A stretch of DNA of 64,000 bases from Ilumatobacteraceae bacterium. Its GTDB lineage: Bacteria > Actinomycetota > Acidimicrobiia > Acidimicrobiales > Ilumatobacteraceae. Position 1 is the first letter of the stretch; every line of letters begins with the position of its first letter. Below the pieces are notes generated by a model, which made no database searches, was not told the DNA's origin, and saw only the letters and a list, made by a program, of their open reading frames with translations. Below are positions 30,341-39,065 of this stretch, piece by piece. A program made the position numbers and the translations under genes. Location of the stretch: NCBI GenBank assembly GCA_025463305.1, contig JAOBWK010000095.1, forward strand, positions 115,342-179,341. The letters are read 5' to 3'.

Positions 30341-31390
30341 TCAGGCGCCGAAGGAGAACCGGGTGGCTGCGCTCTGGTCGCGGACCCGGGTGGCGATCTC
30401 GGCGTTGATCCGCAGCACCCGCTCGGCCACCGAGGTGTGGTGCAGGGCGAGGCCGCACTCGGGCGTGACCAGGCTCTGCTGGCGGAGCAGCGCCGGGCTG
30501 CAGCCACGCTGCACCAGTTGGCACCACAGCTCGCACAGCCGCTTCCACGGCCGCTCGGCGCTCATCGGCACGGGACCGTCGGTGGCGACGGCACCCCACG
30601 CCACCCAGCCGCCGTTCTCGAGGAACCGTTGGAGGTGGCACGCCTGGTCGACGAGTGCGAGCGTGGCGGGCACGGAGATGACGCTCGGTCCGGCGGCGGT
30701 GAGCGACTGCAGGTCGGCGCCCGAGCAGCAGTGCACACCGGCGATCGCGACCGGCTCGATGACGGCCAGCGCACCGGACAGGAGATCGATCGCGAGGTCG
30801 GGCGCCAGCGGGAAGCCGGGCTCGAGCAACGCGCCCCACTCCGGCTCGTCGATGACGACGATCTGTTCGCTGTTCGGCAGCGCGAGGTGCACCGCTGTCA
30901 GCAGGTTGGCGACGTGGCCGCGCACGGCGCGGATCGCGATCTCGAAGGCGGCACCGGACGGCACGCCGGCGCGCTGGAGCGCGAGGCCGAGCGTGATCGG
31001 CCCGATGAACTGCCACTTGACCGGGCCGCTGTACCCACGGCGCGAGGCGGCATCGAGAAAGGCACGGAACGTCGCGAACGCGTCGTGATCGAGGTCGGTG
31101 CGCACGGCCTCGGCGGCGTGCATCGAGGACGGATCGACAACGATCGAACCATCGTCAGCGACGGTGAACCCGGGCAGGCCGACGAGCGCCTGGGCGATCA
31201 TGCTCTCGGCCGGCGAACGCTTCGGCAGCGTCGGGATGGTGACGATGTCGGTGGCATCGAAGCTGACGTCGATGGCGTCGACGATCGTGCGGTGGGGCAG
31301 GCTGCCGATGGCCATCGACATCCCGCCGACGACTCGTGACGCCATGTGTGGCGGCGTCATCGACCGACCGCTGGTGAGCCGAGTCAACAC
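30341..31390 (-). CDS. Cobalamin-independent methionine-synthase-like protein
   Basis: The 349-residue protein has the UROD/MetE-like barrel: GSLPHRTIVDAIDVSF near the start, KWQFIGPITLG, VVIDEPEW, and the zinc-site elements GVHCCSGAD (His-x-Cys) and TPECGLALHH (Cys). It is about half the length of MetE and resembles the Rv3015c group that lies next to ligA in mycobacteria. Whether it makes methionine is not known. The GTG at 31390 is chosen because GGGAGG is four bases upstream; longer frames lack support. Confidence 0.75.
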   Translation of the reverse strand: MLTRLTSGRSMTPPHMASRVVGGMSMAIGSLPHRTIVDAIDVSFDATDIVTIPTLPKRSPAESMIAQALVGLPGFTVADDGSIVVDPSSMHAAEAVRTDLDHDAFATFRAFLDAASRRGYSGPVKWQFIGPITLGLALQRAGVPSGAAFEIAIRAVRGHVANLLTAVHLALPNSEQIVVIDEPEWGALLEPGFPLAPDLAIDLLSGALAVIEPVAIAGVHCCSGADLQSLTAAGPSVISVPATLALVDQACHLQRFLENGGWVAWGAVATDGPVPMSAERPWKRLCELWCQLVQRGCSPALLRQQSLVTPECGLALHHTSVAERVLRINAEIATRVRDQSAATRFSFGA

Positions 31391-31489
31391 GACGCCTCCC
31401 TTCTCGAGTTCCTGACGCTCGTTTCGAGGGTTAGCCTGACACAGCCCGGAAGGACGAGCACTACCGGTCGTGTTTCCATTCCGTGAACG

Positions 31490-32410
31490 ATGACGAGCCG
31501 AGCAGAGCCCATGCCACCGCCCCAGCAACTGCCCGTCTCCACCGCTCTTCCGGCGTGGATCCTGCGGATCGTGTGGCTGCTCCAGCCGCTCGCGTTCGTG
31601 CCGTTGTTGAGCGCCGCGACGTCGTCGCTGCGCGGCTCCGGCACGGCCGTCGTGGCCGTTCTGGCCTGGGCGACGTGGGCCGTCGTGCTGCTCGCGACGC
31701 TGGTGCCGAGCACTGTCAGCGTCACCGTCGGACGGCTCGCCGCACCCGTCGTCCCCATCGTTGCGATGGTGGCCGCGCTCGGCGGATCGGTGGCCGGCTG
31801 GAAAGCAGCGCTCGGCCTGGGCGCCGGCTTGCTCGCGGCCATCGTGTGGTTCAGCGGTGAGACCGGCATGGTGCTCGCCCAGGGATCCGCCTACGGCGCG
31901 GAGCAGCGCTTTCCGCTGAAGCCCCCGGTGCCGTTCCTCGTCCCGATGGTGATGTCGTGGATCGTGCTCGCCACCTCCGCGGTCGTCGGCTCGGTCCTGC
32001 TCGCCAACGCGAAGTGGATCGTCGGCGCGGTGCTCGTCGCGCTCGCCGCAGCCGCCGGATGGTTCCTCGGCTCACGCTTCCACCAGCTGTCGCGCCGCTG
32101 GCTCGTCGTCGTGCCGGCCGGCCTCGTCGTGCACGATCCGCTGCTGCTGGCCGAGAACGCCCTGTTCCGCGTCGTCGACCTCGCCGCTGTGCACCTCGCG
32201 CCGGTCGACACCGAGGCGGCCGACCTCACCGGCGGGACTGCAGGCGTCGTGCTGGAGATCGTGCTCCGCGAGATGGACACCGTGGTGAAGGCGGGCACGC
32301 GCGAGAAGCCAGCGGGCACGGCGCTGCACGTGCGGAGCGTGCTCGTCAGCCCGACGCGCCCAGGCCGCGCGCTCGTCGCCGCCGGCAACCGCCACATGCC
32401 CGTGGGCTGA
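31490..32410 (+). CDS. Uncharacterised multi-pass membrane protein
   Basis: The 306-residue protein has about six hydrophobic helices in the first 190 residues (for example LLQPLAFVPLLSAAT and AIVWFSGETGMVLAQG) and a soluble C-terminal part of about 110 residues (RRWLVVVPAGLVVHDPLLL...). A family cannot be named with confidence. The start may be the ATG at 31490 or the one at 31511. It is divergent from the methionine-synthase-like gene. Confidence 0.7.
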   Translation: MTSRAEPMPPPQQLPVSTALPAWILRIVWLLQPLAFVPLLSAATSSLRGSGTAVVAVLAWATWAVVLLATLVPSTVSVTVGRLAAPVVPIVAMVAALGGSVAGWKAALGLGAGLLAAIVWFSGETGMVLAQGSAYGAEQRFPLKPPVPFLVPMVMSWIVLATSAVVGSVLLANAKWIVGAVLVALAAAAGWFLGSRFHQLSRRWLVVVPAGLVVHDPLLLAENALFRVVDLAAVHLAPVDTEAADLTGGTAGVVLEIVLREMDTVVKAGTREKPAGTALHVRSVLVSPTRPGRALVAAGNRHMPVG

Positions 32411-32417
32411 CCGCGCT

Positions 32418-32505
32418 GGCTTTGCCACATGGCGTGAGGCGAACCCATCAGGGTTGCCGACGACCGGAGCGACCATGTCGGCTTTGCCACACGGCGTGAG
32501 GCGAA
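32418..32505. repeat. Direct repeat of 26 bp between convergent genes
   Basis: GGCTTTGCCAC[A/A][T/C]GGCG-type units occupy 32418-32443 and 32480-32505, identical except for one base, 62 bp apart. They fill most of the gap between the membrane-protein gene and mnmA. Each contains GCC-N4-GGC. Confidence 0.75.
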
Positions 32506-32517
32506 TGCGTCGCGGGC

Positions 32518-33597
32518 TTAGGCGGTGAGGGGTGCGCCGGCGATGCCGCCGCCGAGCACGAACCGGTCGGTCGTGTCGTAGAGCACGATGCTCTGCCCCG
32601 GCGCGATGCGGCGCTGGGCATCGAGCCAGCGGACATCGGCGGTACGGCCGTCGGGCGAGACCCGCACGGTGGCCGGCTGGGGCTCGCCGTGGGCGCTGCA
32701 CTGCACGAGCACCCGGGCATCGCCGACCATCGAGGCGACGTTGCGGACCCAGGTCATCGACCCGACGACGTGCCCGGGCGTGAGCAGATCCGACGCGTCG
32801 CCGACGGTGACCACCGCGGATTCGACGTCGATGTCGACGACGAACCGCTTCGGGCCACCACCGGGGAGCCCGATGCCACGGCGCTGACCGAGCGTGACCA
32901 TCTCCACCGCGGGGACCGCACCGACGCGAGCGCCGGCGGTGTCGACCACGGTGGCCGGGCGGAACGGAATCCGCTTGCCGAGGAACGCCGTGCGCCCCCC
33001 GGTGCTGGTGATGAAGCACACGTCCTGGCTGTCGGGCTTGGTGGCCGTGCGCAGTCCGAGCCGCACCGCGTGGGCACGAACATCGGCCTTCGTCATCGAG
33101 CCGACCGGGAACATCGTGCGGGCCAGCTCGGCCTGATCGATCATGTGCACGACGTAGCTCTGGTCCTTGGCCCGGTCGAGGCCGCGCTCGAGCTCGAAGC
33201 CGTGCCCCTCTGCGGACGGCGTGACGCGGGCGTGGTGGCCGGTGGCGACGGCGTCGAAGCCCAGCAACGAGGCGCGCTCGCTGAGCCGGGCGAACTTGAC
33301 GTGCCGGTTGCACTCGATGCACGGGTTGGGCGTCGTGCCGTCGGTGTGAGCCTGGACGTAGGGCTGCACGACGTGGCGATCGAAGTCATCGCTGAAGTTG
33401 AAGACGAGGTGGTCGATGCCGAGCTGGTCGGCGACGCGCCGCGCGTCGTCCACGTCGGAGACGCTGCAGCACCCGGTGTCGCTCTCGCCGCCCCACAGCC
33501 GCATCGTCACGCCCACCGCGTCGTGGCCCTGCTCGACGAGCAACGCGGCGGCCACCGACGAATCGACGCCGCCACTCATCGCGACCATGACCTTCAT
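32518..33597 (-). CDS. mnmA: tRNA-specific 2-thiouridylase
   Basis: MnmA inserts sulfur at U34 of Lys, Glu and Gln tRNAs, using ATP and a sulfur relay from a cysteine desulfurase. The 359-residue protein has the PP-loop SGGVDSS at about residues 8-14, the first catalytic Cys in TPNPCIECN and the second in SQDVCFI. The immediate upstream gene is the likely sulfur donor. The ATG at 33597 is chosen because the family begins MKVMVAMSGGVDS, but the start region is repeated several times upstream and an in-frame ATG at 33624 would add nine residues. Confidence 0.95.
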   Translation of the reverse strand: MKVMVAMSGGVDSSVAAALLVEQGHDAVGVTMRLWGGESDTGCCSVSDVDDARRVADQLGIDHLVFNFSDDFDRHVVQPYVQAHTDGTTPNPCIECNRHVKFARLSERASLLGFDAVATGHHARVTPSAEGHGFELERGLDRAKDQSYVVHMIDQAELARTMFPVGSMTKADVRAHAVRLGLRTATKPDSQDVCFITSTGGRTAFLGKRIPFRPATVVDTAGARVGAVPAVEMVTLGQRRGIGLPGGGPKRFVVDIDVESAVVTVGDASDLLTPGHVVGSMTWVRNVASMVGDARVLVQCSAHGEPQPATVRVSPDGRTADVRWLDAQRRIAPGQSIVLYDTTDRFVLGGGIAGAPLTA

Positions 33598-33652
33598 CTG
33601 GGCACCTTCATCGGTCACCTTCATCGGGTCACCTTCATCGCTGGACCTTCAC
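33590..33652 (-). repeat. Tandem repeat of the mnmA start region
   Basis: On the minus strand ATGAAGGT occurs at 33597, 33611, 33624 and 33638 and GTGAAGGT at 33652, with spacings of 14, 13, 14 and 14 bp. The array fills the gap between the cysteine desulfurase stop and mnmA and offers five start-codon copies in different frames. Confidence 0.85.
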
Positions 33653-33656
33653 CGCG

Positions 33657-34799
33657 TCACCGGGGGCCGCCGCGCAGACGGCGCACGGCGGCGACGAGCA
33701 CACTGCTCGCGTGATCGACATCGGCCTCGGTGGTGGTGCGACCGAGGCTCATCCGCAGCGCGCCCTGCGCGAAGCGCTTGTCGACGCCCATCGCGGCGAG
33801 CACGTGCGACATCTCCATCGCGCCGCTCGCGCACGACGACGCCGCGGACGCGCACACGCCGGCCTCGTCGAGCAGGTACAGCAGCGCCTCGCTCTCGACG
33901 TCGGCGATGCACACGTGGGCCGAGCCGGCCACCTTGGCATCGCGTGGCACGGTCTCGATGACGTCGTCGAGCTGGGTGGTGAGCGAGTCGACGAGGCGGT
34001 CGCGCAGCGATGCGATGCGCAGGTTGTCGGCGACGCGCTCCATGTCGGTGAGCCGCAGCGCCTCGGCCATCGCGACGATGCCGGCCACGTTGTGGGTGCC
34101 GCTGCGCCGGTCGCGCTCCTGCCCGCCGCCCTGCAGCAACGGCTCGAGCACGGTGCCCGATCGGGTGATCAGCGCGCCGACGCCCTTGGGGCCGCCGAAC
34201 TTGTGCGCCGACAGCGCCATCAGCTGCACGTGCGGGGTGAGCGTGCGGAGATCGAGCCAGCACGCGGCCTGGATGGCGTCGGTGTGCAGCAGCGCGCGGG
34301 GCGCGTGCTCGCGCACGACGGCGGCGACGGCCTCGAGCGGCGTGATCGTGCCGACCTCGTTGTTGACGGCCATCACCGAGACGACCGTGACGTCGTCGCC
34401 GAGCGCGGCGGCCAGCGCGTCGAGATCGATCCGACCCTCGCCGTCGACCGCGACGACCCGCCCGCCACCGTGCTCGACGGCGTGCAGCACGGCGTGGTGC
34501 TCGACGGCGGAGCACACCGCGACGCCACCGTGGCGGCGCTGGGTGCCGACGATGGCCGCGTTGTCGCTCTCGGTCCCGCAACCCGTGAACACGACCTCAC
34601 CCGGCTTGCAGCCCGCGGCGTCGGCGACGATGTCGCGCGCCTCGTCGACGGCCTGACGGACGGAACGCGCGAAGCGATGTGAGCCGCTCGGGTTGGCGAA
34701 GCGATCGGTGAGGAACGGAAGCATCGCCTCGACGGCCTCGGGACGCATGGGCGTCGTGGCCGCGTGGTCGAGGTAGGTCAGCGTGTCGCCGTCAGTCAC
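33657..34799 (-). CDS. Cysteine desulfurase (IscS/NifS class)
   Basis: The 380-residue PLP enzyme has YLDHAATTPM at the start, CSAVEHHAVL, the PLP-lysine motif SAHKFGGPKGVGAL, the pocket GGGQERDRRSGTHNVAGI, and the catalytic Cys in SSCASGAMEMSHVL. It releases sulfur from cysteine for thiolation or cluster assembly. The 59-bp gap to mnmA and the conserved order with mycobacteria support a role in tRNA thiolation. The GTG at 34799 is set by TACCCT seven bases upstream. Confidence 0.93.
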   Translation of the reverse strand: MTDGDTLTYLDHAATTPMRPEAVEAMLPFLTDRFANPSGSHRFARSVRQAVDEARDIVADAAGCKPGEVVFTGCGTESDNAAIVGTQRRHGGVAVCSAVEHHAVLHAVEHGGGRVVAVDGEGRIDLDALAAALGDDVTVVSVMAVNNEVGTITPLEAVAAVVREHAPRALLHTDAIQAACWLDLRTLTPHVQLMALSAHKFGGPKGVGALITRSGTVLEPLLQGGGQERDRRSGTHNVAGIVAMAEALRLTDMERVADNLRIASLRDRLVDSLTTQLDDVIETVPRDAKVAGSAHVCIADVESEALLYLLDEAGVCASAASSCASGAMEMSHVLAAMGVDKRFAQGALRMSLGRTTTEADVDHASSVLVAAVRRLRGGPR

Positions 34800-34806
34800 C
34801 CCGACC

Positions 34807-34812
34807 AGGGTA
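34807..34812 (-). promoter_or_regulatory. -10 box TACCCT of the cysteine desulfurase gene
   Basis: TACCCT on the minus strand lies seven bases before the GTG at 34799, just inside the gap to the RDD gene stop. Confidence 0.5.
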
Positions 34813-34818
34813 TCCGCA

Positions 34819-35631
34819 CTACCTGTACTGCGGGTAGGCCCGGCGTTGGTAGCGGGCGATGACGCACAGCAGGAACGTCTCCGGGTGCACATCGGCCGGA
34901 CGGGCGTGGTGCAGGACTCGCTCGAGGCGCGTGGCCAGGTCGGCTGCCACGGCGTAGCGCGATGCCGGTGTGAGCTCGCGGCAGCGCAGCAGGAACGACC
35001 GCACCACCGTGTACTGGTCGACGGTGACGGCCGTCGGGTCGATGGTCGAGGCGTAGGCCTCGTAGCCGTACGGCACGGGGAACCACACCCCGACCGGGAG
35101 CGCCGTCCGCTCGGGATCGCGGATCACGATGGTGCCGGCGAGCAGATCGCCGATGCGCTGCCGGGTCGGCGTGCCGAGCACGAAGAACGTGCCGATCAAC
35201 CCACCTGGCGGTACCCACTTGTCGACCAGGCCGCCCATCGCGCGCAACGCCGCGTGACGGAAGCGGATCGGTGCGCCCTCGATGGTGACCACCCGCAGGC
35301 CGAGCGCCGCCTTGCCGAGCGTGCGCCCGCGGCTGACCATCTCCGACACGATCGGGTAGAAGAACACGACGACGAACAGCACGAACCCGGCGACGGCCGC
35401 GGTGGTCTGGTCGCTGGAGCCGGACGACTCGGCCACGATCGTCAGCACCAGGAGCACGAGCAGCGCGTAGAGCACGATCTGGATCAGCGCGTCGATGGCA
35501 CCGGCGAACACGCGCGATCCGATGCCGGCCAGCTCCAGCTCGAGGACCACGGCCTCCGGGGTCACGATGCCGTCGACGACGGCCACGCGCGCGGTCGGGC
35601 CCGCGTCCAGCTCGCCCACACCGATGCTCAT
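34819..35631 (-). CDS. RDD-family membrane protein
   Basis: The 270-residue protein has the RDD pattern: first helix pair around VFAGAIDALIQIVLYALLVLLVL, a second helix FVLFVVVFFYPIV, and the signature GRTLGKAALGLRVV followed by RQRIGDLLAGTIVI. An additional cytoplasmic C-terminal part of about 100 residues follows. In mycobacteria an RDD gene accompanies the SpoIIM-DUF58-MoxR cluster in the same way (Rv3691-Rv3695 region). The start at 35631 has TAAGGT seven bases upstream; the same bases read on the other strand are the -10 box of the divergent gene. Confidence 0.85.
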   Translation of the reverse strand: MSIGVGELDAGPTARVAVVDGIVTPEAVVLELELAGIGSRVFAGAIDALIQIVLYALLVLLVLTIVAESSGSSDQTTAAVAGFVLFVVVFFYPIVSEMVSRGRTLGKAALGLRVVTIEGAPIRFRHAALRAMGGLVDKWVPPGGLIGTFFVLGTPTRQRIGDLLAGTIVIRDPERTALPVGVWFPVPYGYEAYASTIDPTAVTVDQYTVVRSFLLRCRELTPASRYAVAADLATRLERVLHHARPADVHPETFLLCVIARYQRRAYPQYR

Positions 35632-35637
35632 CGGGAC

Positions 35638-35644
35638 TACCTTA
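35638..35644. promoter_or_regulatory. Shared bidirectional -10 element TACCTTA
   Basis: TACCTT (35638-35643, plus) is six bases before the GTG of the SpoIIM gene, and TAAGGT (35639-35644, minus) is seven bases before the ATG of the RDD gene. Five bases are common to both boxes in an 18-bp gap, so the two genes use one symmetric promoter core. Confidence 0.6.
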
Positions 35645-35649
35645 GGGCC

Positions 35650-36687
35650 GTGGACATCGACGCCTTCGTGGTCCGCAACCAGGCGGCGTGGTCCCGCCTC
35701 GGCCAGCTCACCAAGCAGGCCCGCAAGCCGAAGAACCTGACGCCGGCCGATCTCGACGAGCTCGTCCAGCTGTACCAGCGCACGAGCGCGCACCTGGCCG
35801 ACGCCCGCGTCACGTACGCCGCCGATCAGGCGCTCGTCGGCCGGCTGACGCTGCTCGTCACCGACGCGCACAGCGCGCTGTACAGCCAGCGCGACGTCGA
35901 GCTCGGTCGCAGCCTGCGCACCTTCGCCACCACCACCTTCCCGCGCGCCGTCTACGCGATCCGTTGGTTCGTGCTCGCCTCCGCGCTGCTCACCTTCATC
36001 CCGTGGATCGTGTTCAACGTGTGGCTGGCCGTGTCGCCGAAGGCCGTCAACGCCACCGGGCCGGCGGCGTTGCGCGACCAGTACATCCACGGCGACTTCG
36101 CCGACTACTACCGATCCGGCTCGGCGTCGTCGTTCGCCAACCAGGTCTTCTGGAACAACGTGCGCGTGGCGATCCTCGCGTTCGCCGCCGGGATCCTGCT
36201 GTGCGTCGTCACCGCGATCCTGCTCGCCTACAACGGCGCGAACGTCGGCATCGCCGGCGGGCTGTTCACGAACGTCGGCGAGTGGCAGAAGTTCTGGGGG
36301 CTGATCCTGCCGCACGGAATGCTCGAGCTCTCGGCCGTCATCGTCGCCGGTGCGGCCGGGCTGCGCATCGGCTGGACGGTGATCGACCCCGGCGATCGTC
36401 CGCGTGTCGCCGCGCTGGCCGAGGAGGGCCGTCGCGCGGGCACGGTGCTGATGGGGCTCGTCGTCGCGTTCCTGCTGGCGGCGATGATCGAGGGGTTCGT
36501 CACCGGCCAGCCGTGGCCCACGATCGTGCGGGTCGGCATCGGCGTCACGGCGTTCGTGGCGTTCTGGGGATGGACGATCGCGTTCGGCGTGCAGCTCCAC
36601 CGCGAGGAACAGGTGGCCGAGCGGCAGAGCCGACGGGCGCGCAGCGAGGTCCGTGCCGCGGTCGCTACAGGCGCCCCGACGCCTTGA
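35650..36687 (+). CDS. SpoIIM-like (stage II sporulation M family) membrane protein
   Basis: The 345-residue protein begins with a soluble helical region (VDIDAFVVRNQAAWSRLGQLTKQA) and has about six membrane helices after residue 95, with the family segment FWGLILPHGMLELSAVIVAGAAGLRIG. SpoIIM relatives outside sporulators occur in the MoxR/DUF58/RDD cluster, where their role is unknown. The GTG at 35650 is set by TACCTT six bases upstream. Its end overlaps the convergent DUF58 gene by 23 bp. Confidence 0.85.
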   Translation: MDIDAFVVRNQAAWSRLGQLTKQARKPKNLTPADLDELVQLYQRTSAHLADARVTYAADQALVGRLTLLVTDAHSALYSQRDVELGRSLRTFATTTFPRAVYAIRWFVLASALLTFIPWIVFNVWLAVSPKAVNATGPAALRDQYIHGDFADYYRSGSASSFANQVFWNNVRVAILAFAAGILLCVVTAILLAYNGANVGIAGGLFTNVGEWQKFWGLILPHGMLELSAVIVAGAAGLRIGWTVIDPGDRPRVAALAEEGRRAGTVLMGLVVAFLLAAMIEGFVTGQPWPTIVRVGIGVTAFVAFWGWTIAFGVQLHREEQVAERQSRRARSEVRAAVATGAPTP

Positions 36688-38029
36688 GCTCGAGGTAGGT
36701 GTCGACCAGCCGGGTGGCCAGCTGGCCCGGCGCGGCATCGACCACGATCGCGCCGGCGGCGGCCAACCGCGCCGAGCTCCGCCGTCGCTGCTGGACCAGC
36801 GCGATCGCTGCCGCCTGCCGGAACGCGGCTGGCGCGGTGCCGTCGTCGAGCGTCGACTCACCTGGCGACCCGGCGAGCGATCCGGCCGGCGGCTCGGTCG
36901 GCGAGTGCTCGGCCCAGGCCTGCATCTCAGGATCCTGCACGGCGGCCACCACGACGAGGTGACGCCGCGACAGGATCGGGAGTGCGGGGAGGATGGCCTC
37001 CTCGATCGCCGATTCGACGAGGTCGGTGAGCACGACGTAGAGCGACCGGCGACGGAACCGCGCGGTCGCGTACGTGAAGGCCGCGAGGTAGGCGCTCTCG
37101 CTCAGCTCCGGCTCGAGCAGGTACATCACCTCGGCCACTCGAGACGCCTGGGTGCGGCTCTGCCCCGGGGGCACGACCGTGCGCACGTTGCGGTCGAAGG
37201 TGACGAGCCCGACGCGGTCGCCGAGGTGGGTGGCGACGGTGGTGAGCCCGAGCGCTGCGTCCATGCCGTGCTCGACGCGGGGCACGCCGCCGACGCTGCC
37301 GGCCATGATGCGTCCGTTGTCGAGCAGGATCACGACGCTCTGGTTGCGCTCGGCACGGAACTGGCGCACGATCGGTCGCTGGCTGCGCGCCGTCGCGGCC
37401 CAGTCGATGCGCCGCGAATCGTCGCCTGGGCGCAGCTCGCGCAGCTGGTCGAAGTCCGTCCCGTTGCCGCGCACACGCAGGGTGCGCAGGCCGACGTCGA
37501 TGATGCGCGGCTGACGCATCCGCCGCTGCAGCTCGTCACGGCTGGGGAACGCCGGCAGGACGCGAAGCGTCGTCGGCACGGATCGGGTGCGGTGTCGGGT
37601 CGCGAGGCCCATCGGGCTGGCCACGCGCACGGTCACGTCGTCGAGCGGGAAGCGGCCGCGGCGGCTCGGCCACAGCTCCGCGGTGGCGACGTGCCGGGCC
37701 CGTCCACCGAGGCGCACCGTGACCGAACGACGCGTGGCTCGCAGGCTCGGCCAGACGGCGTCGGTGACCGTCACGCGCGATGACGTGCGGGCATGGTTCT
37801 CGAGCACCCACGTCAGCGTCGCCGTCTCGCCGAGCGTCACCGCGTCGGGGTGGTCGCGGAACACGCGGATCTGCTTCGGCGACACGCCCGCGAACGCGTC
37901 GGCGACGAACACGAGCACGAGCACCGCCTCGACGACCCACAGCAGCGTCCAGCTCCGCCCCGGCCAGAAGAACAGGCCGACCGACGACGCCGCGACGAGC
38001 AGGGCGAAGCGCGATGAGGGGACGGGCAC
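36665..38029 (-). CDS. DUF58-domain protein
   Basis: The 454-residue protein has two N-terminal membrane helices (about 8-50), a beta-rich region and the DUF58 signature GNGTDFDQLRELRPGDDSRRIDWAATARSQRPIVRQF, followed by a von Willebrand A-like fold with VVILLDNGR. DUF58 proteins are regularly encoded next to MoxR ATPases and are thought to be their partners. The gene starts with GTG 19 bp after the moxR stop, in the same operon. Confidence 0.85.
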   Translation of the reverse strand: MPVPSSRFALLVAASSVGLFFWPGRSWTLLWVVEAVLVLVFVADAFAGVSPKQIRVFRDHPDAVTLGETATLTWVLENHARTSSRVTVTDAVWPSLRATRRSVTVRLGGRARHVATAELWPSRRGRFPLDDVTVRVASPMGLATRHRTRSVPTTLRVLPAFPSRDELQRRMRQPRIIDVGLRTLRVRGNGTDFDQLRELRPGDDSRRIDWAATARSQRPIVRQFRAERNQSVVILLDNGRIMAGSVGGVPRVEHGMDAALGLTTVATHLGDRVGLVTFDRNVRTVVPPGQSRTQASRVAEVMYLLEPELSESAYLAAFTYATARFRRRSLYVVLTDLVESAIEEAILPALPILSRRHLVVVAAVQDPEMQAWAEHSPTEPPAGSLAGSPGESTLDDGTAPAAFRQAAAIALVQQRRRSSARLAAAGAIVVDAAPGQLATRLVDTYLELKASGRL

Positions 38030-38048
38030 GATGCGGACGCGGCGCAGT

Positions 38049-39065
38049 TCAGCGCGGTGTGGGGACGGTGGCGAGGATGCCGTCGAGGATGCTGTCGCCG
38101 AGCGCGCCCTCGAGCTCCAGCTCGGGCTTGACCACGATGCGATGGCGCAGCGTCGGCTTGGCGACCGCCTTGACCTCGTCGGGGGTCACGAACGTGCGCC
38201 CACTCAACCACGCCCAGGCCTTCGCCGCGTGCAGCAGCCACGTCGCGCCTCGCGGCGACACGCCGAGGAGCAGCGATGGCGACTCCCGGGTCGCGCGGCA
38301 CACAGCGACGATGTAAGCGAGCACCGCCGGATCGACCCGGATCGCGTCGATCTCGGCGCGGCCGGCAGCGAGGTCGGCGGCTGACGCCACGGCGCGGATC
38401 CCGGCGGCGCGCACGTCGTGCGGGTTCATGCCCTGATCGTGGCGCTGCAGCATCTTCAGCTCCTGCTCGGCGCTCGGGTACGGCACCTGCAGCTTGAACA
38501 GGAACCGGTCGAGCTGCGCCTCGGGCAGCGGGTAGGTGCCTTCGTACTCGATCGGGTTCTGCGTCGCGATCACGAGGAATGGCGCCGGCAGTTGGCGGGT
38601 CGTTCCGTCGACGGAGACCTGGCGCTCCTCCATCGCCTCGAGCAGCGCGGCCTGCGTCTTCGGCGGCGTGCGGTTGATCTCGTCGGCGAGCAGCAGGTTG
38701 GTGAACACCGGGCCCTCGCGGAACCGGAAGCCCGCCGACTGGCCGGGCACGAGCTCGTAGATGCTCTGGCCCACGACGTCGGCCGGCATCAGATCGGGCG
38801 TGAACTGCACGCGCGTGAACCGCATGTCGAACGCCGCGGCGATGCTCTTCGCGAGCAGCGTCTTGGCCACGCCCGGCACGCCCTCGAGCAGCACGTGGCC
38901 GTTGACGAGCAGCGCGGCGATGACGCCGGAGAGGATGCCGTCCTGGCCGACGACCACCTTGCCGACCTCGTCGCGCACGGCGAGGACGGCATCGCGCGGT
39001 GACCGCGCGGATGCAGACGTCGATGCAGACGCTGGCGGGGCGGGTGGTTCGCTCATGGGGTTCAT
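38049..39065 (-). CDS. MoxR-family AAA+ ATPase
   Basis: The 338-residue ATPase has Walker A GVPGVAKT, Walker B LLADEINR, sensor 1 [22 protein letters not shown], and the MoxR-typical motif [11 protein letters not shown]. MoxR proteins act as chaperones or metal-insertion helpers, often for VWA-domain partners such as the DUF58 protein encoded next. The first 25 residues are Ala/Ser/Pro-rich. The ATG overlaps the DUF4350 stop (ATGA). Confidence 0.92.
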   Translation of the reverse strand: MNPMSEPPAPPASASTSASARSPRDAVLAVRDEVGKVVVGQDGILSGVIAALLVNGHVLLEGVPGVAKTLLAKSIAAAFDMRFTRVQFTPDLMPADVVGQSIYELVPGQSAGFRFREGPVFTNLLLADEINRTPPKTQAALLEAMEERQVSVDGTTRQLPAPFLVIATQNPIEYEGTYPLPEAQLDRFLFKLQVPYPSAEQELKMLQRHDQGMNPHDVRAAGIRAVASAADLAAGRAEIDAIRVDPAVLAYIVAVCRATRESPSLLLGVSPRGATWLLHAAKAWAWLSGRTFVTPDEVKAVAKPTLRHRIVVKPELELEGALGDSILDGILATVPTPR

